Shown: piece by piece, positions 1 to 4,377 of the stretch | Numbering within the stretch: the stretch's first letter is position 1 | How the letters are laid out: the number at the start of each line of letters is the position of its first letter | Assembly (NCBI GenBank): GCA_030627625.1 | Contig: DAOURR010000100.1 | Span: 1 to 5,085 of the forward strand | Direction of reading: 5' to 3' | Origin: UBA3103 sp002365855 | GTDB lineage: Bacteria; Bacillota; Desulfotomaculia; Desulfotomaculales; Pelotomaculaceae | Length of the DNA: 5,085 bases | Notes under the pieces: model-generated | The model's database searches: none | Told to the model about the DNA's origin: nothing | What the model saw: only the letters and a program-made list of their open reading frames with translations | Position numbers and translations under genes: made by a program

Positions 1-96
1 GCAACCGAGCGTTTTTCAAGGCTTATTGATAAATTCTGGCCACAATCTTTAGAACTTAGGTTATGGACTTGGGACAATTATCCAGAAACTGCATAA
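1..96 (+). CDS. C-terminal end of an unidentified protein (partial, 5' cut by window)
   Basis: Frame 1 is open from the window edge to a TAA at 94-96 and gives 31 residues ending in WTWDNYPETA. The other two forward frames are closed by stops within the first 60 bases, which favours this frame. The segment is rich in aromatic residues (FW, LW, TW, NY). I do not recognise the family. It does not look like the OB-fold end of NfeD, the usual partner of slipins. It is in the same frame as the slipin gene that follows and is separated from it by only the one stop codon, so the two could be cotranscribed. That this is a real gene end is an inference from the open frame alone; 31 codons without a stop can also occur by chance. 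Confidence 0.35.
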   Translation, partial: ATERFSRLIDKFWPQSLELRLWTWDNYPETA

Positions 97-136
97 CTAC
101 TGTTTGTAATTATTGCTGCAATTGGTTTGATTATTG

Positions 137-188
137 AAATCACAAGGGATAATCTTGTGATTTTCACAGGGGACAATCCTGTGATTTT
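137..188 (+). repeat. Tandem 24-bp repeat; each unit an inverted repeat with SD-like sequence and GTG
   Basis: Bases 141-164 and 165-188 are directly adjacent copies of a 24-bp unit with three differences (145 A/G, 150 T/C, 155 T/C). Each unit is an inverted repeat: CACAAG-7 nt-CTTGTG in the first and CACAGG-7 nt-CCTGTG in the second. The differences at 145 and 155 fall on paired positions, so the A-T pair of unit 1 is a G-C pair in unit 2. The remaining difference lies in the loop. The first stem extends to 10 perfect pairs (137-146 with 154-163), the second to 7 (164-170 with 178-184). Each unit carries a purine SD-like run (AAGGGA, AGGGG) and an in-frame GTG (157, 181). The duplicated element could be a pair of RNA hairpins controlling slipin translation or a double DNA operator. 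Confidence 0.75.
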
Positions 189-996
189 AATAATAGCCCT
201 CCTTGCAGCGGCGCTGGCGGCGGCTTCAGTGAAAATCGCCAGGCAGTGGGAAAAAGCGGTGATACTGCGGCTTGGCAAATTTAAAAAGTTGGAAGGGCCG
301 GGTATCTTCATGGTTATACCTATTGTCGACTCGGTATCGAGCTGGATTGACCAGAGGGTGATAGCCACTTCTTTTAACGCCGAACAAACCCTTACTAAGG
401 ACACCGTACCGGTTGATGTTGACGCCGTTCTCTTCTGGATGGTCTGGGATGCGGAAAAAGCGGCCCTGGAGGTGGAAAACTATAAAGACGCTGTAGCCTG
501 GGCAGCACAAACGGCGCTGCGCGATATTATTGGAAAGACACTCTTGTCCGAGATGCTTGCGGGCAGGGAACATATAGACGAAGAATTGAGAAAGGTGATC
601 GACCAGCGCACCGAGCCCTGGGGCGTGACCGTACAGTCGGTTGAAATCCGGGATGTAATCATACCCGCCAGCCTGCAGGACGCTATGTCAAGAGAAGCCC
701 AGGCGGAGAGGGAAAGAAAAGCGAGAATTATCCTGGGGACGGCGGAAACGGAAATCGCCGCCAAGTTTGCTGAGGCCGCCAAATCCTACGTAAACAACCC
801 GGTCGCATTACATTTGAGGGCTATGAATATTCTGTACGAAGGCCTTAAAGAAAAAGGTGCCCTGGTGGTGGTGCCGAGCACCGCTGTGGAAACCATGGGC
901 CTGGGCACGATATCCGGCCTGGCCTCGCTGGCCAAGTTCCCGCCGGACGCAGCGGAAATTCCTGAAAAACCCGCCGAACCTTTAGCAGGTGTGTAG
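181..996 (+). CDS. Slipin / stomatin-like SPFH-domain membrane protein
   Basis: The product is 271 aa, close to the usual 250-270 aa of prokaryotic slipins. Family members are anchored by one N-terminal hydrophobic segment, oligomerise on the cytoplasmic face of the membrane and are thought to scaffold microdomains; no reaction is known. Visible hallmarks are the hydrophobic helix at about residues 2-16, GPG at 39-41 with IP at 46-47, TKDTVPVDVDAV from 72, the AQTALRDIIG stretch near 109-118, WGV at 147-149, and the charged AMSREAQAERERKARII block at 168-184, which begins the C-terminal helix. The tail (about 253-271) is rich in Pro, Ala and Glu. I chose GTG 181 because it has an SD (AGGGG, 168-172) and gives the typical slipin N-terminus. 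The frame is open back to TAA 94-96, so TTG 127 or GTG 157 are possible and would add 18 or 8 residues. No NfeD partner lies downstream. Confidence 0.9.
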   Translation: MILIIALLAAALAAASVKIARQWEKAVILRLGKFKKLEGPGIFMVIPIVDSVSSWIDQRVIATSFNAEQTLTKDTVPVDVDAVLFWMVWDAEKAALEVENYKDAVAWAAQTALRDIIGKTLLSEMLAGREHIDEELRKVIDQRTEPWGVTVQSVEIRDVIIPASLQDAMSREAQAERERKARIILGTAETEIAAKFAEAAKSYVNNPVALHLRAMNILYEGLKEKGALVVVPSTAVETMGLGTISGLASLAKFPPDAAEIPEKPAEPLAGV

Positions 997-1025
997 ATAA
1001 ACCTGAAAAAAAAGAAAATGTCAGT

Positions 1026-1061
1026 AAAGGAACGACATAAATGATGGACGTTCCTTTTCTT
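1026..1061 (+). terminator. Probable intrinsic terminator after the slipin gene
   Basis: AAAGGAACG (1026-1034) and CGTTCCTTT (1049-1057) form a perfect 9-bp stem around a 14-nt loop, followed by TTTTCTT (1055-1061, overlapping the stem end). It sits 30 nt after the slipin stop codon. An A-rich run precedes the stem, so it might also work on the opposite strand. The stem is only moderately GC-rich and the loop is large, so efficiency is uncertain. Confidence 0.65.
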
Positions 1062-1143
1062 ATGGGGGGTCAGGATCTTATTTACTTATTTGCTTTCAGA
1101 ACAGAAACAAGATTTATTAATAACATGAAGGGATGGGTCGAAG

Positions 1144-1776
1144 ATGATTTTAATCTACCTGCAGGCAATTGGATGTGTGCTCTGTGCTGTCAGTTCATTT
1201 GCCCTTGGCATCTGGCTTAAGCGTCATCCTTCAAAGAATGCCGCTGAAATAACCTCCAGAATAATGCATTTCTTTATAATTATTGCCTGGGTAACTCCCA
1301 TAGGAGCTGGATTAACCATGTTGACTGAATATGATGAGCTGCTGGGTATTCCACCCCTGCCGTTTCCAATGATTTCACAAGTAACGGGCGCTTTGGTGAT
1401 GCTGATAGGGGTTGTTTTTTTTGTTATATCCATCGTTGTTCTGCTGGATCGCGGGGGAGGGCTGCCCGCTTTTGAGCTTACGAAAAAATTGGCTGCGAAG
1501 GATATATATAAGCGCACCAGGAATCCGATGTCTCTCGGTATTTATTTAATTTGCATAGGGCTGAGTCTATTGGGAGGCTCGACGTTCTTTATATTATGGT
1601 TGCTTATAGTTCTTATTCCTGTACATGTTTTCTTCTTAAAATACTTTGAGGAACGTGAGTTGGAAATCAGGTTCGGGGAGTCTTACAGGGAATACAGGCA
1701 AAGGGTGCCGTTCTTGATACCTAACTTTCGCAAGTCTTCTGATAATGAAACTACTAATAATAAACCTGCTTTATAA
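1144..1776 (+). CDS. ICMT/PEMT-like integral membrane methyltransferase, copy 1
   Basis: The 210-aa product has a small-membrane-methyltransferase plan. Hydrophobic segments lie at about residues 2-24, 41-60, 77-101 and a C-terminal hairpin at 129-166, followed by the conserved soluble end. The signature residues of the isoprenylcysteine/phospholipid methyltransferase superfamily are present: RTRNP at 124-128 (the R-x-P element), EERELEIRFG at 169-178, and YREYRQRVPFLIP at 181-193. In characterised relatives these residues bind S-adenosylmethionine. The substrate cannot be read from sequence: bacterial homologues act on varied lipids, thiols or quinone-like molecules, and prenylcysteine is not expected here. 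The start ATG 1144 aligns with the start of the downstream paralogue; the SD is GAAGGG (1127-1132), 11 nt away, slightly long. The gene is more AT-rich than pabB. A terminator separates it from the slipin, so it probably has its own promoter, though I see only a weak candidate near 1090-1118. Confidence 0.88.
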   Translation: MILIYLQAIGCVLCAVSSFALGIWLKRHPSKNAAEITSRIMHFFIIIAWVTPIGAGLTMLTEYDELLGIPPLPFPMISQVTGALVMLIGVVFFVISIVVLLDRGGGLPAFELTKKLAAKDIYKRTRNPMSLGIYLICIGLSLLGGSTFFILWLLIVLIPVHVFFLKYFEERELEIRFGESYREYRQRVPFLIPNFRKSSDNETTNNKPAL

Positions 1777-1782
1777 ATCACG

Positions 1783-1799
1783 GTAATTCCAAGAATTAC
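1783..1799 (+). repeat. Short AT-rich inverted repeat between the methyltransferase genes
   Basis: GTAATTC (1783-1789) and GAATTAC (1793-1799) are perfect inverted repeats with a 3-nt loop, 6 nt after the copy 1 stop codon. No T-run follows, so it is not a convincing terminator; it could be an RNA-stabilising hairpin or chance in AT-rich DNA. A TACAAT hexamer (1803-1808) just downstream resembles a -10 box but has no matching -35. Confidence 0.4.
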
Positions 1800-1865
1800 T
1801 TATACAATAAACACGATGGATCAGTCACAGTGAATTAGATATGAAATGGAGGGATGGTTCGAGGG

Positions 1866-2510
1866 ATGGTTATTATCTACCTGCAGGTAATTGGATGCGG
1901 AGCCTTTGCTCTGAGCGCGTTTATTCTTGGCATATGGCTCAGGCGTCATCCTTCAAAGGAAGTCGCTAAAAAAATTACTAGGATCATGCACTACGTTATA
2001 GTTGTTACTCTAATAATTCCCATGTTTACCGGATTAACCACCTATCCAGGGCTGACACACTATGATGAGCTGCTGGGCATACCTTCCTTGCCGTACCCAA
2101 CCATTTCACTGATAGCCGGTGCGGTAATGATGCTGATTGGGTTTGGACTTATGATGATTGCCCCCTTGGTACTGCTGGATCGCGGCCAGGGTAGTTTTTT
2201 AGTTGTTCTTACTAATAAATTGGCTGCGAAAGATATATACGAGCGCACCAGAAATCCAATGATGCTGGGACTTTATTTATTATGTACGGGAACAGGTCTA
2301 TTTGCGGGATCCACGTTCTTTACACTGTGGTCGCTGTTAGCATTAATTCCGACAAACGTTTTCTTCTTAAAATACTTTGAGGAACGTGAGTTGGAGATCA
2401 GATTCGGGGAGCCTTATAGAGAATACAGGCAAAGGGTTCCGTTCTTAATTCCAAATTTTCGTCGCAATGTTTCTGGAACTGAAACGGCAAATAATAACGG
2501 TGTCAAATAG
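1866..2510 (+). CDS. ICMT/PEMT-like integral membrane methyltransferase, copy 2 (tandem paralogue)
   Basis: The 214-aa product is the duplicate of the preceding gene, about 64% identical by hand alignment (128 of about 200 aligned residues). The same hydrophobic segments are present. RTRNP falls at 127-131, EERELEIRFG at 172-181 and YREYRQRVPFLIP at 184-196. The C-terminal 35-residue block from VFFLKYF to IPNFR differs from copy 1 at one position only. The membrane part is more divergent and has a 3-residue insertion before the shared YDELLGIP motif (67-74). Start choice: ATG 1866 aligns with the copy 1 start. ATG 1854, in frame four codons earlier, directly abuts the purine run GGAGGG (1848-1853), leaving no SD spacing, whereas 1866 is 12 nt from it. 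The role is presumably S-adenosylmethionine-dependent methylation of a small membrane-associated substrate, unidentified. The 89-nt gap to copy 1, with no clear terminator, suggests cotranscription. Confidence 0.88.
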   Translation: MVIIYLQVIGCGAFALSAFILGIWLRRHPSKEVAKKITRIMHYVIVVTLIIPMFTGLTTYPGLTHYDELLGIPSLPYPTISLIAGAVMMLIGFGLMMIAPLVLLDRGQGSFLVVLTNKLAAKDIYERTRNPMMLGLYLLCTGTGLFAGSTFFTLWSLLALIPTNVFFLKYFEERELEIRFGEPYREYRQRVPFLIPNFRRNVSGTETANNNGVK

Positions 2511-2596
2511 TTTACTTCATAACCCCCAGCAGGCCGAGGACCACTTCCAGCATGATTTTATATCGCTTACCTGTGCAGCATTACCGGAAACATCGA
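2511..2596. other. Intergenic stretch without a recognisable gene
   Basis: This is the first part of the 394-base gap between the second methyltransferase and pabB. I see no terminator directly after the methyltransferase stop and no SD-supported reading frame on either strand. The next intrinsic terminator is the one in the pabB leader (2730-2756), which could also end methyltransferase transcripts. Confidence 0.5.
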
Positions 2597-2625
2597 TTGA
2601 CAAAAGAGAATTGGGATGTTAATTT
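2597..2625 (+). promoter_or_regulatory. Sigma-A-type promoter of the pabB leader
   Basis: A perfect -35 box TTGACA (2597-2602) is followed after exactly 17 nt by TAATTT (2620-2625). This matches the -10 consensus at its most important positions 1, 2 and 6, and is preceded by an extended -10 dinucleotide TG (2617-2618). Transcription would begin near 2632, giving a leader of about 125 nt up to the terminator. Assignment is by consensus only. Confidence 0.6.
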
Positions 2626-2649
2626 TTAAGAAAAGATTATTAACTAAAT

Positions 2650-2741
2650 TAGGAGCAGAGTTGAGCGGAGAAGAGATATGGAGCGTAACGCTTCAAAGTT
2701 TGCTGAGACGACTCGGAGAATACGGGGTGAGGACCGCTTAA
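2650..2741 (+). promoter_or_regulatory. Candidate TRAP-type attenuator: GAG repeat array with antiterminator pairing
   Basis: Five GAG triplets start at 2653, 2658, 2663, 2668 and 2673, an exact 5-nt period (GAG plus 2 nt). Further GAGs lie at 2681, 2705, 2716 and 2729, and a TAG at 2650. TRAP, the 11-subunit tryptophan-activated RNA-binding protein, binds (G/U)AG triplets spaced by 2-3 nt. Bases 2661-2668, inside the array, can pair with 2734-2741 over 8 bp (one G-U). This occupies the 5' arm of the downstream terminator, so repeat binding by a protein would free the terminator, the logic of the Bacillus trp leader. Only five triplets have ideal spacing, fewer than the usual eleven, and no TRAP gene is visible. 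A different purine-binding regulator, or chance clustering around an SD, remain alternatives. Confidence 0.45.
2661..2741 (+). CDS. Possible 26-aa leader peptide (hypothetical)
   Basis: A TTG at 2661 follows AGGAG (2651-2655) by 5 nt, an excellent SD, and opens a 26-codon frame whose TAA (2739-2741) forms exactly the 3-nt loop of the terminator hairpin. The peptide reads MSGEEIWSVT and ends in GEYGVRTA. It has a single Trp (residue 7) and no run of regulatory codons, so classical ribosome-stalling attenuation is not evident. The frame continues upstream to ATG 2616, but the predicted transcription start near 2632 would exclude that start. Because the SD coincides with the GAG array, the frame may be incidental. 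Confidence 0.2.
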   Translation: MSGEEIWSVTLQSLLRRLGEYGVRTA

Positions 2742-2830
2742 AGTGGTTCCTTTTTTATTTTCTCTTATTCAAATTTATTACTATTCTACCATGTTATTTA
2801 TTAAACCGAGATTTCTTGTGCCAACACTGA
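2678..2830 (+). CDS. Possible 50-aa small protein (hypothetical, doubtful)
   Basis: ATG 2678 is preceded by GGAG (2667-2670) at 7 nt, ideal SD spacing, and opens a 50-codon frame: a charged N-terminus (MERNASKFAE, then several Arg) followed by a hydrophobic stretch at about residues 21-42. Against it, the intrinsic terminator at 2730-2756 lies inside the frame, and the Phe/Leu-rich part is simply what a T-rich terminator tail encodes. No family is recognised. Confidence 0.15.
   Translation: MERNASKFAETTRRIRGEDRLKWFLFYFLLFKFITILPCYLLNRDFLCQH
2730..2756 (+). terminator. Intrinsic terminator in the pabB leader (attenuator)
   Basis: AGGACCGCT (2730-2738) pairs with 2742-2751 through nine base pairs including one G-U, with one bulged T (2747) and a 3-nt TAA loop (2739-2741). 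TTTTTT (2751-2756) and a further T-rich tail to about 2766 follow. It lies about 150 nt before pabB, with a promoter and alternative pairing upstream, so it looks like an attenuator. It could also serve as the terminator of the methyltransferase transcript. Confidence 0.75.
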
Positions 2831-2836
2831 CAAGGG

Positions 2837-2866
2837 TTGACGGTTTTCCTGTTTCACTTGTCTAAA
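2837..2866 (+). promoter_or_regulatory. Second possible promoter close to pabB
   Basis: TTGACG (2837-2842, 5 of 6 to consensus) is followed after 18 nt by TCTAAA (2861-2866, 4 of 6). Transcription would start near 2873, some 30 nt before the pabB start and downstream of the terminator, giving a route that bypasses attenuation. The inverted repeat GACAAG (2829-2834) / CTTGTC (2857-2862) brackets the -35 box and touches the -10 box, which could be an operator. Confidence 0.35.
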
Positions 2867-2904
2867 ACCGGGTAATTTCTTGAAGCGGGGGGTGCAGACT
2901 AAGA

Positions 2905-4377
2905 TTGAGCGGCCTGTTGTGGCGGGAGCTGCCTGTGGCGCCGGATGGACCTGCTTTGTTTGAGCGGATAAAATATTTTCCGCACAGTTTTTTTCTTGAC
3001 AGTGGGCTCTTGATGCCCGGTTTAGCCCGTTATTCTTTTATGGGAGCGACTCCTTTTGCCTGGCTTAAGGCCAGGGGCAGACAGGTGGTCTTGCGGGAAG
3101 AGGGGACAACCCATTCTTTTGGGGCTGACCCCCTGGCGGTGCTGCGTTCTCTGCTTCAGCGCTATGCCCGATCTCGGGCGGTGGAAGCTCCGGTACCCTT
3201 TACGGGGGGAGCTGTGGGGTATTTCAGTTACGATTTGGGGCGGCAGCTGGAGGATATCCCCTGCCTGGCCCGTGACGACCTGAGGTGGCCGGACCTGGAG
3301 ATAGGCCTTTACTCAGCTGTTATAGCGGTGGATCACCTGGCAGGGCGGGTATATGCCCTGGCCGACGGCCAGCCGGAAATCGATCCCGGGCGGCGCCGGA
3401 AGAGGGCTCTGGTTCAACTGGAAGAATTGGCACAACTTTTTAAGGGTCTGGAAAAGGATAAAGCAGGGGAAGAAGTACGTTTCCGGGTTTACCCCCGGGT
3501 GGAAGAAATGGATTTGGAAAGGCACTTCGATCGCCGTAGTTACTGTGACGCTGTGGAGCGGGCACGTGAGTACATTACGGAGGGAGACATTTATGTGGTT
3601 AACCTTTCCCAACGCTTTTCCCTGCCCCTTACCCTTGATCCCTGGCTTTGTTACCGTCGGTTGCGAGAGATAAACCCGGCTCCCTGTGCAGCATTTCTTA
3701 ACTTTGGTAAGCGGCAGGTAGTCTGCGCTTCGCCGGAGCGGTTTATTAGGGTAAGCGGGGGAATGGTTGAAACCAGGCCAATCAAGGGCACCCGCCCCCG
3801 GGGTAGTACCCCCGGGGAGGATCAGCATTTTCAGCATGAACTATGGCATAGCGAAAAAGACCGGGCGGAGCTTTTGATGGTCGTGGATATGGTGCGCAAT
3901 GACCTGGGCAGGGTCTGCCTTCCGGGCTCGGTAAAGGTACCAGAGTTGTACCGGTTAGAAAAATATGCCACTGTTTTTCACCTGGTGTCCACCGTGGAAG
4001 GGAAGCTTGCTCCCGGGCGGGATCTGGTGGATCTGCTGGCCGCTGCCTTTCCCGGCGGATCCGTTACCGGGGCGCCCAAGGTGCGGGCTATGGAGATCAT
4101 CGAGGAACTGGAGCCTGTGCGCCGGGCTTTGTACACGGGGTGCATCGGCTACCTGGGTTTTGACGGGGAGGCTGATTTAAACATTGTCATCCGGACTATC
4201 CTTTGTGCCGGCGGAAGGGCCTTTTTTCAGGTGGGCGGGGGGATTACTATCGATTCAATTCCGGAATCGGAATATGATGAGACATTGGACAAGGCCCGTG
4301 CGCTGGTACAAGCCCTGGGGCTGGGAGAGGTAACCCGGGTACTGGAAAGGGGTAATGACGATTGCTCTGGTTTGTAA
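2905..4377 (+). CDS. pabB: Aminodeoxychorismate synthase component I (PabB)
   Basis: The 490-aa product belongs to the chorismate-utilising family and is full length. PabB converts chorismate to 4-amino-4-deoxychorismate using ammonia from the glutaminase PabA, the first step to p-aminobenzoate and folate. The N-terminal domain carries the FFLDSG (29-34) and RYSFMGATPF (42-51) motifs common to TrpE/PabB. The catalytic domain has PIKGTRPRG (292-300), SEKDRAE (316-322), VDMVRNDLGR (327-336) and FPGGSVTGAPKVRAMEII (382-399). PIKGT is diagnostic: lysine 294 corresponds to the PabB nucleophile, while TrpE has PIAGT. The start is TTG 2905; an in-frame stop (2881-2883) leaves no other upstream start. 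The SD is a G-run (2887-2892), 12 nt away. The next in-frame candidates are TTG 2917 and GTG 2935. No PabA domain is fused and no pabA is adjacent. pabC overlaps its end. The leader suggests regulation by attenuation. Confidence 0.95.
   Translation: MSGLLWRELPVAPDGPALFERIKYFPHSFFLDSGLLMPGLARYSFMGATPFAWLKARGRQVVLREEGTTHSFGADPLAVLRSLLQRYARSRAVEAPVPFTGGAVGYFSYDLGRQLEDIPCLARDDLRWPDLEIGLYSAVIAVDHLAGRVYALADGQPEIDPGRRRKRALVQLEELAQLFKGLEKDKAGEEVRFRVYPRVEEMDLERHFDRRSYCDAVERAREYITEGDIYVVNLSQRFSLPLTLDPWLCYRRLREINPAPCAAFLNFGKRQVVCASPERFIRVSGGMVETRPIKGTRPRGSTPGEDQHFQHELWHSEKDRAELLMVVDMVRNDLGRVCLPGSVKVPELYRLEKYATVFHLVSTVEGKLAPGRDLVDLLAAAFPGGSVTGAPKVRAMEIIEELEPVRRALYTGCIGYLGFDGEADLNIVIRTILCAGGRAFFQVGGGITIDSIPESEYDETLDKARALVQALGLGEVTRVLERGNDDCSGL

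Noticed and set aside
1090..1118. Promoter for methyltransferase copy 1 (TTGCTT, 17 nt, TTTATT)
   Set aside because: Only 3 of 6 and 4 of 6 matches in AT-rich DNA; not distinguishable from background.
1783..1799. Hairpin after methyltransferase copy 1 as a terminator
   Set aside because: The stem is AT-rich and no T-run follows.
2467..2622. 51-codon frame starting at ATG 2467 and overlapping the end of methyltransferase copy 2
   Set aside because: It has no SD, overlaps a confident gene out of frame and crosses the promoter. A short likeness of EDHFQHD to EDQHFQHE in PabB is too brief to mean more than chance.
2702..2708. CTGAGA resembling part of a TPP riboswitch
   Set aside because: No ACCTGA or other conserved TPP elements are nearby, and pabB is not a thiamine gene.
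2616..2741. 41-codon frame from ATG 2616
   Set aside because: The ATG lies within the promoter spacer, upstream of the predicted transcription start; only the inner TTG 2661 start was kept as a weak candidate.
2632..2760. T-box riboswitch: bases 2724-2737 resemble the T-box core (GGGTG...ACCGC)
   Set aside because: An extra base breaks the UGGN core, the ACCGC is itself the 5' arm of the terminator rather than lying before it, the leader is short for a Stem I, and no clear specifier loop or AGAGA-type distal motif is seen.
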